A stretch of 64,000 nt of DNA from positions 124,001-188,000 of the forward strand of contig NZ_JAHNZT010000005.1 in the NCBI RefSeq assembly GCF_019039035.1, in the 5' to 3' direction. The DNA is from Citreicoccus inhibens. Lineage in GTDB: Bacteria; Myxococcota; Myxococcia; Myxococcales; Myxococcaceae. Below, piece after piece: positions 43,106 through 51,883 of the stretch. Numbering within the stretch: the stretch's first letter is position 1; each line of letters begins with the position of its first letter. The notes below the pieces were generated by a model. It saw only the letters and a list, made by a program, of their open reading frames with translations, was not told the DNA's origin and made no database searches. The position numbers and the translations under genes are program-made.

Positions 43106-44257
43106 ATGTTCAAGCCCTTTGTCCTTGGCCTCGGCCTGTTCGCTCTTCCTCCTGTCGCGCTCGCGGGGACTCCGGTGAAGCCTCCGCCCGCCGTGGTGGA
43201 TCAGGCGACGTCCGCGCCCCGCGTGCAGATCGCCCTGCTGCTCGACACGAGCGGGAGCATGGACGGCCTCATCGACCAGGCGCGCCGGCAGATGTGGACC
43301 GTGGTGAACACGTTCCAGAAGGCTCGGCGCGGAGAGCAGCTCGCCCGACTGGAGATCGCCCTCTACGAGTACGGCAAGAGCGACCTGGCCGCGGAAGCCG
43401 GCTACATGCGCCAGGTGCTGCCCTTCACCACGGACCTGGACAGCGTCTCCGAGAAGCTCTTCGCGCTGCGCACCAACGGAGGGGATGAGTACTGCGGACA
43501 GGTCATCCAGAAGGCCACCACGCAGCTGGCGTGGAGCAAATCCCGCGAGGACCTGAAGCTCATCTACATCGCGGGCAACGAGCCGTTCAATCAAGGGCCC
43601 GTCCCGTTCGCCACCGCCATCGCGAACGCGAAGGAGCACGGCATCATCGTGAACACCGTGCACTGCGGTGGCGCGGAGGTGGGCGCGCGCGATGGGTGGA
43701 CCGCCGCCGCGGCGCTCGCGCAGGGGCAGGCGCTCAACATCGACCAGAACCGCGCCGTGGCGCAGGCCACCACGCCCCAGGACGCGGAGCTGGCGCGGCT
43801 GAGCGGCGAATTGAATCAGACCTACCTGGGCTACGGCTCCGGCGGGCGCGAGGGCAAGGCGCGTCAGGTGGCGCAGGACTCCAACGCGGCGCCCAGCCCC
43901 AGCGTCGCCGCCTCGCGCGCGGTGTCCAAGGCCAGCCGCCTGTATGACAATTCGAGCTGGGATTTGGTGGATGGAAGCAAGTCGGGCGCGGTGAAGCTGG
44001 ACACGCTCAAGGACGAGGAGCTGCCTTCGGAGCTCCAGGGCAAGTCGGTGGAGGAGCGCAAGGCCGTGGTGGCCGCCAAGGCGAAGGAGCGCGAGGCCAT
44101 CCAGGAGCGCATCGTCAAGCTGAAGGGCGAGCGCGAGAAGTACCTCTCCGAGCAGCAAGCGGTTCGCCCCGCGAGCGCGGGTCCGGATACGCTCGACACC
44201 GCCATCATCCAGTCCGTGCGCAAGCAGGCCGCCGGGCAGAAGCTCACGCTGGAGTAG
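43106..44257 (+). CDS. Secreted von Willebrand factor A-domain protein, 383 aa
   Basis: A signal peptide (F-V-L-G-L-G-L-F-A-L-P-P-V-A-L-A) is followed by the VWA domain with the MIDAS metal motif D-T-S-G-S-M-D at residue 47. Further MIDAS residues follow in T-N-G-G-D-E. The C-terminal 110 residues are a charged, mostly helical region (E-E-R-K-A-V-V-A-A-K-A-K-E-R-E) likely to form a coiled coil. VWA proteins bind partners through the metal; a periplasmic scaffolding role is inferred. The next small gene begins 15 bp downstream and may be co-transcribed. Confidence 0.92.
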   Translation: MFKPFVLGLGLFALPPVALAGTPVKPPPAVVDQATSAPRVQIALLLDTSGSMDGLIDQARRQMWTVVNTFQKARRGEQLARLEIALYEYGKSDLAAEAGYMRQVLPFTTDLDSVSEKLFALRTNGGDEYCGQVIQKATTQLAWSKSREDLKLIYIAGNEPFNQGPVPFATAIANAKEHGIIVNTVHCGGAEVGARDGWTAAAALAQGQALNIDQNRAVAQATTPQDAELARLSGELNQTYLGYGSGGREGKARQVAQDSNAAPSPSVAASRAVSKASRLYDNSSWDLVDGSKSGAVKLDTLKDEELPSELQGKSVEERKAVVAAKAKEREAIQERIVKLKGEREKYLSEQQAVRPASAGPDTLDTAIIQSVRKQAAGQKLTLE

Positions 44258-44272
44258 CGTGCTCGGAGTCGC

Positions 44273-44647
44273 ATGAAGCTGGAGCGCCACGTCGGAGGGT
44301 TGTCGCTCGCGCGCAAGGTCCACTACCTGCGCGCGCGCGGCTGGCGCGAGGAGGACGGGGGCTGGTCCAACGCGCGCTTCCGTCCCGTGCCCCTCGCGCG
44401 CGCGGTGCATCACCAGCTCACGGACGACCTCAGCCAGGCGCTGGTCGTCCAAGGGTGGCGGGTGGTGGGCTACTCCGAGCGCGGCTATGTGCAGCTGCGC
44501 GACGGCGAGCACGGGCGGCCCTGCTCGCTGCCCAAGGCGCTGCGCACCCAGGCGCGCCGCGAGCGCCGCGCTGTCGCCGAGTTGACGTATGCGCTGTTCC
44601 TCGCCGCGCTCCTGGGCTCGGAGTCAGACGGAACACCGGGCGCCTGA
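44273..44647 (+). CDS. Hypothetical protein, 124 aa
   Basis: No known domain recognised. It is basic, has no signal peptide, and its middle reads like a small alpha/beta fold (A-L-V-V-Q-G-W-R-V-V-G-Y-S-E-R-G-Y-V-Q-L). A proper ATG start 15 bp after the VWA gene and normal codon bias support it as a gene. Confidence 0.7.
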   Translation: MKLERHVGGLSLARKVHYLRARGWREEDGGWSNARFRPVPLARAVHHQLTDDLSQALVVQGWRVVGYSERGYVQLRDGEHGRPCSLPKALRTQARRERRAVAELTYALFLAALLGSESDGTPGA

Positions 44648-44757
44648 CGGGGTGCGACACGGCGCTCGCGCGCGGTGGGCTCGCGAAGTAGGGCAGACTG
44701 CGCGGCAAGGCCCAGCGCCCACGGGCGCGGAAGTCGGGGGGGCCAGGAGCCGAGCCC

Positions 44758-45540
44758 ATGAAACACAAAGCGCCGTCGACGGTGACCGTGCAGGGACCCG
44801 CAGGACGCCTGGTGGCGACCGTGGAGGGGGAAGGTGGCATCCCCGTCCTCTTCGTGCATGACCTCGCCGCGGACCGCACGCACTGGGCCGAGGCGCAGCA
44901 CGGCATGGAGACGCGCACCGCCGCGCTCGACCTGCGCGGGCTGGGTGAGAGCGCGGGAGGCCACGGCCCCTTCGGCATCGAGGCCGCGGTCGAGGACATC
45001 GCCGCCTTCGCGGACGCGCAGCTCCCCATGAAGTTCGTCCTCGTGGGGCACGGCTTCGGAGGCGCGGTGGCGGGCGCCTTCGCGGCCTACTACCCCGAGC
45101 GACTCGCGGGCCTGCTCTACGTGGACGCGGTGGGCGACTTCCGCGCCACGCCCGCCGCAGAGGTGGCGGCCTTCCTCGGTCACTTCACCGTCGAGCACTT
45201 CAGCGCGTTCCGCGAGCAGTGGCTGCTGCCCTTGTTGGTGAACGCGAAGGACACCACGCGCACACGGGTGTTGAGCGCGATGCGCACGTCGCGCCGCGAG
45301 GCCATCGCGGGCAACCTCGAGTCCCTCTTCCACCACGACCCGGGCGAGGCCTTCGCGAGTTTCATGGGCCCCACGCACGCGCTGGCCGCCACCACCACGC
45401 CCGACACCCTCGTGGCCCAGCACCCCGAGCTGGTGCGCTCCCTGGCGCCGCACGCCAGCCATTGGCTGATGCTGGACGCGCCCAAGTGGTTCCACGACGA
45501 GCTCACGCGCTTCCTGGGCGAGTGCCGTCACGCGCTGTGA
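44758..45540 (+). CDS. Alpha/beta-hydrolase fold protein lacking the nucleophile serine, 260 aa
   Basis: The sequence follows the alpha/beta-hydrolase fold: I-P-V-L-F-V-H-D, D-L-R-G-L-G-E-S, and a helix after the nucleophile elbow. The elbow itself reads V-G-H-G-F-G-G (residues 96-102), so the expected G-x-S-x-G serine is Gly99. The oxyanion-hole H-G is also changed to H-D. The late His (H-A-S-H-W-L-M-L-D) is present. The protein is therefore probably not a classic hydrolase; it may be a binding or regulatory protein, or use another mechanism. The GGC codon is clear. It starts 110 bp after the previous gene. Confidence 0.88.
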   Translation: MKHKAPSTVTVQGPAGRLVATVEGEGGIPVLFVHDLAADRTHWAEAQHGMETRTAALDLRGLGESAGGHGPFGIEAAVEDIAAFADAQLPMKFVLVGHGFGGAVAGAFAAYYPERLAGLLYVDAVGDFRATPAAEVAAFLGHFTVEHFSAFREQWLLPLLVNAKDTTRTRVLSAMRTSRREAIAGNLESLFHHDPGEAFASFMGPTHALAATTTPDTLVAQHPELVRSLAPHASHWLMLDAPKWFHDELTRFLGECRHAL

Positions 45541-45620
45541 TTCCCTGAATCAGGGGGACAGCAGGCAGGCAGCCACATGGTTCCGTGACGCCGCCATTGA
45601 ATCCGGCTAGAACCGCCGAC

Positions 45621-45878
45621 GTGAGACGGGCTGGTTTCGGAGCGCTCGCGGTCGTGTGTGTGAGTGGACTCTTGGGATGCAATGACCTGGAGGTCTGCGG
45701 CTCCACGCCGATAGACATCGACCGTTCCGACGGGGGCGTCTACCGCTGCGTCACCTCCGAGGACTGTCCCCGCACCTCGCGTGTCTCGCTGTGTGTGTCG
45801 GATGTCTCTCCACAGCGCGAGTGTGTGCGCTGCGAGGAGACGCGCTGCGTGCGAATCGTTCCGGAGGCCTGCGAGTGA
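45621..45878 (+). CDS. Small Cys-rich lipoprotein, 85 aa
   Basis: GTG 45621 starts a signal peptide with the lipobox L-L-G-C (Cys near residue 20). The mature part has ten cysteines in short spacings (C-V-R-C-E-E-T-R-C). The stop overlaps the start of the next gene (GTGA), so the two are translationally coupled. Function unknown. Confidence 0.75.
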   Translation: MRRAGFGALAVVCVSGLLGCNDLEVCGSTPIDIDRSDGGVYRCVTSEDCPRTSRVSLCVSDVSPQRECVRCEETRCVRIVPEACE

Positions 45879-46780
45879 GGCGATGGGTTCCGCTGCTGAG
45901 TGTCTGTCTCCTGGCCACCACGGGTTGCCGGGAGAAGCCGGTGGACCACATGCAGCGCGCCCACGACGCCGTCTTCGAGAAGCGCCCCGACGAGGCCCTG
46001 GTGGAGTACCGCAAGGCCTTCGACATGCTCCGCCGCGACGACTCGCCGGAGGCCCTGGTGATGCGCGCCCGCGCGCTCAAGGGCGCCGCCGACGTGTACT
46101 GGCTGGAGCAGCGCAAGGTGAAGGAGGCGGTGGGCGTCTACAAGGAGCTGGTGCAGCAGTGCCCGGAGTCTCCCGAGGCGCTCGAGGCCCGCATCATCCT
46201 GGCCGAGCTCTTGCGCGCGCACTACCGCGACCTGCGCGGCGCCATTGATCAACTCACCGCCGCGCTCCAGCGCAACCCGCCCCAGGGCGCGGAGTTGCAG
46301 TACCAGGTGGCCAAGCTCTACTTCGAGCTGGCGGACTATCCGCAGTGCGAGCTGGAGGCGCGCAAGCTGACGGAGCGCTTCGCCGCGAGCGCCTACGTGG
46401 ACGACGCGCTGTTCCTGGAGGCGCAGGCGCTGTCCATGGTGGAGGGCAAGCGCCAGGAGGCGTCGCGCACGTTCGCGGACCTGCGCAGCCGCTTCCCGGA
46501 CTCGGAGCTGGCGCCCTATGCCCTGTATGAGATGGGCAAGCTGCGCGCGGACTCCAACGAGTACGAGAAGGCCATCGAGCTGTGGGTGGAGACCCTGAAG
46601 ACGCACCCGGACCCGGCCATGGTGCAGGACTCCATTGCCCGGGCGCGGCGGCGGCTCGCGAACACCACGCCCGAGGGGCTGGGCAAGGAAGCCGCCTTTG
46701 ATCGCTCCAAGGTCGCGCGCACCTCGCTGGAGGCCATGGGTGGCTCCGCTGAGGAAGCATCTCGCGAGCACGGCGATTAG
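45875..46780 (+). CDS. Tetratricopeptide-repeat lipoprotein, 301 aa
   Basis: The GTG overlaps the stop of the preceding lipoprotein gene. The signal ends in the lipobox A-T-T-G-C. The mature protein is a series of TPR-like helical pairs (A-L-V-E-Y-R-K-A-F-D-M-L, A-V-G-V-Y-K-E-L-V-Q-Q, A-S-R-T-F-A-D-L-R-S-R-F), like BamD or YbgF type periplasmic scaffolds. It probably helps assemble an envelope complex; a true BamD cannot be claimed. Confidence 0.88.
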   Translation: MRRWVPLLSVCLLATTGCREKPVDHMQRAHDAVFEKRPDEALVEYRKAFDMLRRDDSPEALVMRARALKGAADVYWLEQRKVKEAVGVYKELVQQCPESPEALEARIILAELLRAHYRDLRGAIDQLTAALQRNPPQGAELQYQVAKLYFELADYPQCELEARKLTERFAASAYVDDALFLEAQALSMVEGKRQEASRTFADLRSRFPDSELAPYALYEMGKLRADSNEYEKAIELWVETLKTHPDPAMVQDSIARARRRLANTTPEGLGKEAAFDRSKVARTSLEAMGGSAEEASREHGD

Positions 46781-46804
46781 ATCCGCACGATGAGGAGTGA
46801 CCAC

Positions 46805-47554
46805 ATGATTGTCTTGGTAACGGGTGCCACGGCGGGCTTTGGCTTGGCCATTGTCCGGCGCTTCGTGAAGGACGGGGCGCGCGTCATCGCCACGGGTCGC
46901 CGTGCGGACCGGCTGGACGCGCTGCGCGCGGAGCTGGGCCCGCAGGTGCTGCCGGTGACGATGGACGTGCGCGACCGCGAGGCGGTGGAGCGCGCCGTGC
47001 AATCGCTGCCGGCGGACTTCGCCGAGGTGGATGTCCTGGTGAACAACGCCGGGCTCGCGCTGGGCTTGGAGCCCGCGCAGGCCTCGCGCGTGGAGAACTG
47101 GGACGTGATGGTGGACACCAACGTGAAGGGGCTCCTGTACTGCACGCACGCGCTCCTGAGCGGCATGGTGGCGCGCAACCGGGGCCACATCGTCAACATC
47201 GGCTCCATCGCCTCCGAGTTCCCCTACCCGGGCGGCAACGTGTACGGCGGCACCAAGGCCTTCGTGCGCCAGTTCAGCCTCAACCTGCGCGCGGACCTGC
47301 ATGGCACCGCGGTGCGCGTCACCGACATCGAGCCAGGGCTGGTGGGCGGCACCGAGTTCTCCCAGGTGCGCTTCGAGGGGGACGCCGCGCGCGCCGCCGC
47401 GCCCTACGCCAACACGCAGCCGCTGACGCCCGAGGACATCGCGGACGCGGTGCACTGGGTGGCCACGCGCCCGGCGCACGTCAACGTCAACGTGCTGTCG
47501 GTGATGCCTGTGGCGCAGTCGTTCGGGCCGCTGCCGATCAAGCGCGGCCCCTGA
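46805..47554 (+). CDS. Short-chain dehydrogenase/reductase (YdfG-like), 249 aa
   Basis: Rossmann nucleotide-binding motif G-A-T-A-G-F-G, N-N-A-G, the catalytic Ser in N-I-G-S-I-A and Y-x-x-x-K in Y-G-G-T-K. The D-I-E-P-G-L-V motif and end are close to YdfG, an NADP-dependent 3-hydroxy acid or serine dehydrogenase. An AGGAG (46792-46796) sits just before ATG 46805, deciding the start. The substrate is not certain. Confidence 0.93.
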   Translation: MIVLVTGATAGFGLAIVRRFVKDGARVIATGRRADRLDALRAELGPQVLPVTMDVRDREAVERAVQSLPADFAEVDVLVNNAGLALGLEPAQASRVENWDVMVDTNVKGLLYCTHALLSGMVARNRGHIVNIGSIASEFPYPGGNVYGGTKAFVRQFSLNLRADLHGTAVRVTDIEPGLVGGTEFSQVRFEGDAARAAAPYANTQPLTPEDIADAVHWVATRPAHVNVNVLSVMPVAQSFGPLPIKRGP

Positions 47555-47569
47555 TGCGCTCCCCGTGCC

Positions 47570-48493
47570 TCACGCGGGCACGGGCAGCACCGCCTCCAGG
47601 AGCGGCGCGGCCACCGTCGGGTCATCCGCGTCCGCCACCAGCAGCAGGTGGATGCGGCCCCCCTCGACGCGCGCGTCCACGCCCTCCAGCTTCACGGGCA
47701 CGTCCACGCCATCCAGGAACAGCGGCGTTCCGTCTGGCGCGAGCAGGCCCACCGCGGAGCCCGTCACCCGGCCATCCGCCACCGCGTCTCGCGAGTCCTC
47801 GGCCGCGGCGGTGAACACCATGCGCCCATCCGGCAGCGGCGCGGCGTCCGTGAAGGACAGCCGCACGCCCCCTGCGTGGCCCAGCTCCCAGCGGCGCGTG
47901 GTGCGCACCACCTCGGGGCCCAGCGCGCCGGTCTCCACCGCGCGGTGGAGCCGCTCCGCGTCCAGGTCCACCAGCGCGTCCACGCCGCCCTCGCCATTGC
48001 CCCGGTTCAACAGCCGCAGCCGGGGCCCCGCGAGTGCCGCGCCCTCGATGTTGAGCACGCCGAACTCGCGCTCCAACTGCGCGTAGAGCGCGGTGCAGTC
48101 CACGGTCCTCGGTTCACCCGCGAGCGAGCCATCCGCCGCCAGCGGCACCACCGCGCCGCGCCGCCGCCGTGGCGTGGAGCCCGAGGGCAGCGCGAGCAGC
48201 GCCCCCTGCGGCGCGAAGGAGAGCGGCCCCAGCGCGCACAGCGCCTCCAGGTCCGGCTTGGCCGCCTTGCGTGGGCCGGGGGCCTCCGGCAACTCGCCCG
48301 GGAACAGCCGCGCCAACTGGCCCGGCGAGTCCCCGTGCAGCGGGAAGACCGCGAGGCACAGCGAGTCATCCGCCACCACGTGCAGCCAGCTCCCCACGCG
48401 CACCAGCCCGCTGGCCGCGGAGACGTGCGCGGCGCGGCCGGGTGACTCGGGAGAGGCCAGGGTGAGGGTGCGCCGCCGGGTGGTGCGAATCAT
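47570..48493 (-). CDS. Putative DUF6929-like beta-propeller protein, 307 aa
   Basis: A 30-residue N-terminus leads into short repeated beta blades (G-S-W-L-H-V-V-A-D-D-S-L; L-S-F-A-P-Q-G-A-L-L-A-L-P-S-G; V-L-N-I-E-G-A-A-L). The K-P-D-L-E-A-L motif fits what I recall of DUF6929. No signal peptide and no catalytic residues recognised. It lies 36 bp upstream of mgtE's 3' end on the same strand, so mgtE and this gene probably form one operon in that order. Confidence 0.72.
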   Translation of the reverse strand: MIRTTRRRTLTLASPESPGRAAHVSAASGLVRVGSWLHVVADDSLCLAVFPLHGDSPGQLARLFPGELPEAPGPRKAAKPDLEALCALGPLSFAPQGALLALPSGSTPRRRRGAVVPLAADGSLAGEPRTVDCTALYAQLEREFGVLNIEGAALAGPRLRLLNRGNGEGGVDALVDLDAERLHRAVETGALGPEVVRTTRRWELGHAGGVRLSFTDAAPLPDGRMVFTAAAEDSRDAVADGRVTGSAVGLLAPDGTPLFLDGVDVPVKLEGVDARVEGGRIHLLLVADADDPTVAAPLLEAVLPVPA

Positions 48494-48529
48494 GATTGCC
48501 TTTCGCGCCCCAGGCGAGCGGGCGGGCCG

Positions 48530-49858
48530 CTACAGCAGGGTGCCGCGGAGGATGAGGCTCGCGACGGTGAAGTAGATGATGAGGCCGGTGACGTCCACCA
48601 GCGTGGCCACGAAGGGCGCGGACGCGCTCGCGGGGTCGAAGCCCACGCGGCGCAGGATGAACGGCAGCATGGAGCCGGACAGCGTGCCGAACATCACCAC
48701 GCCCACCAGCGAGGCGCCCACGGTGAACGCCACGAGCAGCGCGTGCTCGCCGTAGCTGTTGAACAGCGTCTGCCACACCATGACGCGCGTGAGGCCCACG
48801 AGGCCCAGGATGGTGCCCAGGGCCAGGCCCGTGCCCAGCTCGCGCCGCGCCACGCGCCACCAGTCCTTCAAGCGCATCTCTGACAGCGCCAGCGAGCGGA
48901 TGATGAGGGTGGTGGCCTGACTGCCCGAGTTTCCGCCCGAGCTGATGATGAGCGGGATGAACAAGCTCAACACCACGGCGCGGGCAATCTCATGCTCGAA
49001 GTAGCCCATCGCCGTGGCGGTGAGCATCTCGCCGAGGAAGAGCACCATCAGCCAGCCAGCGCGCTTGCGCAGCATGGCGAAGAAGCCCACCTCGAAGTAG
49101 GGCGCGTCGAGCGCCTCCATGCCGCCGACCTTCTGGATGTCCTCGGTGGCCTCTTCCTGGACCACGTCCACGATGTCATCCACCGTGACGATGCCCTTCA
49201 TCCGGTTGTGCTCGTCCACCACCGGGAGCGCCATCAGGCCGTGCTCGGTGATGAGCCGGCTCACCGCTTCCTGGTCGGTGTTCTCCGCCACCACGCGCAC
49301 GTCGCGCTGCATGACGTCCGCCACCTTCTTGTCCGGGGCGGCCTGGAAGAGCTGGCGCAAGGACAACACGCCCACCACGTGCTGCTCGGCGTCCAGCGCG
49401 TAGGCGTAATAAACCGTCTCCACCTTCTCGCGGGCCTGCTTGCGCAGATAGCCAATGGCCTCGTCGATGGACATCTCCGGACGGACCCGGGCGAAGCGCG
49501 GGTTCATCAAGCCACCGGCGTCGTCCTCCGCGTAGGCCAGGAGGACGTTCACCTCGCGGCGGCTCATGTCGTCGAGCTGCGAGAGGATGGCCTCCGCCTG
49601 CTCCGGCTCCACCGCCTGCACCAGGTCCGCCAGGTCGTCCGGCGGGAGCAATCGCACCCAGGTGCGGCGCTCGCCCGGGGGCAGGCTGAGGATGAGGTCC
49701 GCCTGGTCTCGGGCGGACAGGTCGAGGAAGAAGTCGTCCGCCACCGCGGGGGGCAGCAGGCGGAAGCCCTCGATGCGCTCGTCGGGAGACAGCACCGGCC
49801 AGGCCTCGTGGAGCTCTTCGATGGACAACGCGTTCTGGCTCTGGGGGCTCTCCACCAT
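48530..49858 (-). CDS. mgtE: MgtE-type magnesium transporter, 442 aa
   Basis: The N-terminal domain (L-P-P-D-D-L-A-D-L-V-Q-A) and a pair of CBS domains (about residues 140-260; V-I-T-E-H-G-L-M-A-L-P-V-V-D) sense intracellular Mg2+. The last 180 residues hold five transmembrane helices with G-G-N-S-G-S-Q-A-T-T and the P-x-x-A-S-A-P-F-V segment. It is a Mg2+ channel at the inner membrane, gated by the cytosolic domains. Length and domain order are standard. An AGAGAGG ribosome binding site precedes the start. Confidence 0.96.
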   Translation of the reverse strand: MVESPQSQNALSIEELHEAWPVLSPDERIEGFRLLPPAVADDFFLDLSARDQADLILSLPPGERRTWVRLLPPDDLADLVQAVEPEQAEAILSQLDDMSRREVNVLLAYAEDDAGGLMNPRFARVRPEMSIDEAIGYLRKQAREKVETVYYAYALDAEQHVVGVLSLRQLFQAAPDKKVADVMQRDVRVVAENTDQEAVSRLITEHGLMALPVVDEHNRMKGIVTVDDIVDVVQEEATEDIQKVGGMEALDAPYFEVGFFAMLRKRAGWLMVLFLGEMLTATAMGYFEHEIARAVVLSLFIPLIISSGGNSGSQATTLIIRSLALSEMRLKDWWRVARRELGTGLALGTILGLVGLTRVMVWQTLFNSYGEHALLVAFTVGASLVGVVMFGTLSGSMLPFILRRVGFDPASASAPFVATLVDVTGLIIYFTVASLILRGTLL

Positions 49859-49950
49859 GACGCCGGCCTCTCTACACCCGCGCGGGCAGCGCGGCGAGCG
49901 GAAGGCGGGTGACTTCGTGACGATTCCCGCCCGCCTGCCCGCTCTGGGCC

Positions 49951-50337
49951 TCAGGTGCCTTGCTGGATGAGCTCGACCCGGTAGCCGTCCGGGTCCTCCA
50001 CGAAGGCAATGACGGTGGTGCCATGTTTCATGGGCCCCGGCTCGCGCACCACCTTGCCGCCCGCGTCTCGGATGGCTTTGACCGTGGCATGGATGTCACT
50101 GACGCCCAGGGCCACATGGCCATACGCGGTGCCCAGCTCGTAGCGGGACGTGCCCCAGTTGTAGGTCAGCTCCAGCGCGGTGTGGGTGGACTCGGGGCCG
50201 AAGCCCACGAACGCCAGGGTGAACTTGCCGTCGGGGAACTCCTCGCGGCGCAGGAGCTTCATCCCGACGACGCGGGTATAGAAGTCGAGCGACTTCTCGA
50301 GGTCGCCGACACGGAGCATGGTGTGCAGGATTCGCAT
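49951..50337 (-). CDS. gloA: Lactoylglutathione lyase (glyoxalase I), 128 aa
   Basis: Converts the hemithioacetal of methylglyoxal and glutathione to lactoylglutathione. The protein matches GloA over its length: [40 protein letters not shown] and [11 protein letters not shown]. The metal-binding His5, Glu near 57, His near 75 and Glu near 123 are all present. Single gene, convergent with mgtE's upstream side. Confidence 0.96.
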   Translation of the reverse strand: MRILHTMLRVGDLEKSLDFYTRVVGMKLLRREEFPDGKFTLAFVGFGPESTHTALELTYNWGTSRYELGTAYGHVALGVSDIHATVKAIRDAGGKVVREPGPMKHGTTVIAFVEDPDGYRVELIQQGT

Positions 50338-50587
50338 GCGCCGGTATTACCCACGCCGAGCCTCCCTGGCGAAGGAAACAGCGCTGCCCCAGCGGCGGAT
50401 TCCCGGGCGAGCGGACACTGGCCCGGTCCGGTGCTCGCGTCTGTCCTGAACCGTGTAAAGCTTGCGTGCCTCGGCGGCCCTTCCGCCTGGGTCCATCACC
50501 TGGGCCTGCGTCGGTGAGAAGCGGCGGGCATGCTGGCGAGAGGAGCGGACGCGAGGTGGAGGCCGCTCGCGTGTTATGGAACGCGCC

Positions 50588-51883
50588 ATGAACCACGCTC
50601 AGAGCCAGGCCTTGTTCACCCGCGCGCAGGTGCGCATCCCGGGTGGCGTGAACTCCCCCGTGCGCGCCTTTCGTGGCGTGGGAGGGGACCCCGTCTTCTT
50701 CCGGGAGGGCGCGGGCGCGTGGCTCACGGACGTGGACGGCAACCGCTACGTCGACCTGGTCGGGAGCTGGGGGCCGCTCATCCTCGGCCACGCCTACCCG
50801 CCCATCGTGGAGGCCCTCATCGCGGCGGCCAAACGGGGCACCACGTTTGGCGCGCCCTGCTCGGACGAGGTGGAGTTCGCCGAGCTGCTCTGCGCCACCA
50901 TGCCGGCGGTGGAGAAGGTGCGGCTGGTCTCCAGCGGCACCGAGGCGACGGTGGCGGCCATTCGCGTGGCGCGCGGCTTCACGGGCCGGGATTACATCCT
51001 CAAGTTCGAGGGCTGCTTCCACGGCGCGGGCGACCCGTTCCTGGTGAAGGCGGGCAGCGGCGTGGAGACGCTGGGCCTGCCGGACTCGCCGGGCGTGCCC
51101 TCGGCGCTGGCGAAGCTGACGCTCACCGCGCCGTTCAACGACCTGGGCGCGGTGGAGCGCCTCTTCGCGGAGAAGGGCAGCGAGATTGCCTGCGCCATCA
51201 TCGAGCCGGTGGTGGGCAACATGGGCGTGCTGATTCCCAAGCCGGGCTACCTCCAGGGGCTCCAGGCGCTCTGCCGCAAGCACGGCGTGCTGCTGGTGCT
51301 GGATGAGGTGATGACGGGCTTCCGGCTGGCGCGCGGTGGCGCGCAGGAGCTGTATGGCCTGGCGCCGGACCTGACCACGATGGCGAAGGTGGTGGGCGGC
51401 GGCATGCCGCTGGGCGCGTACGGCGGCCGGCGCGACATCATGTCGAAGGTGGCGCCCGAGGGGCCGGTGTACCAGTCCGGCACGCTGTCCGGGAACCCGG
51501 TGGCGGTGGCCGCGGGCATGGCGTGCGTGAAGGCGCTCGCGGCGCCGGGCATCTACGCGCGGCTGGAGCAGGTGAGCCGAGCGCTGGAGGAGGGCTTCGT
51601 GGCCGAGGCGAAGGCGGCGGGCGTGCCCGTCACCGTGAACCGCGTGGGCAGCATGCTCACCGTGTTCTTCACGGGCGAGCCGGTGTTCGACTACGCGTCC
51701 GCGAAGAAGGCGGACACGGCCCGCTTCGGGCGCTTCTTCCACGCGATGCTCAACGAGGGAGTGTACCTGCCGCCCAGCCAGTTCGAGGCGGCGTTCGTGT
51801 CACTGGCCATCGGCGAGCCGGAGGTGGCGCACGTGCTCGCCGCGGCCCGCAAGGCGTTCCGCGCGCTTGGCGAGGCCCGTTGA
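50588..51883 (+). CDS. hemL: Glutamate-1-semialdehyde 2,1-aminomutase, 431 aa
   Basis: Catalyses the second step of the C5 pathway to 5-aminolevulinate in tetrapyrrole synthesis. The PLP lysine is K267 in T-T-M-A-K-V-V-G-G-G, as in other GSAMs (K265 in E. coli). Other family marks are the start F-T-R-A-Q-V-R-I-P-G-G-V-N-S-P-V-R and L-D-E-V-M-T-G-F-R. ATG 50588 gives the normal length; an ATG 12 bp upstream is possible. The stop overlaps the start of a Ser/Thr kinase gene by 17 bp. Confidence 0.96.
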   Translation: MNHAQSQALFTRAQVRIPGGVNSPVRAFRGVGGDPVFFREGAGAWLTDVDGNRYVDLVGSWGPLILGHAYPPIVEALIAAAKRGTTFGAPCSDEVEFAELLCATMPAVEKVRLVSSGTEATVAAIRVARGFTGRDYILKFEGCFHGAGDPFLVKAGSGVETLGLPDSPGVPSALAKLTLTAPFNDLGAVERLFAEKGSEIACAIIEPVVGNMGVLIPKPGYLQGLQALCRKHGVLLVLDEVMTGFRLARGGAQELYGLAPDLTTMAKVVGGGMPLGAYGGRRDIMSKVAPEGPVYQSGTLSGNPVAVAAGMACVKALAAPGIYARLEQVSRALEEGFVAEAKAAGVPVTVNRVGSMLTVFFTGEPVFDYASAKKADTARFGRFFHAMLNEGVYLPPSQFEAAFVSLAIGEPEVAHVLAAARKAFRALGEAR

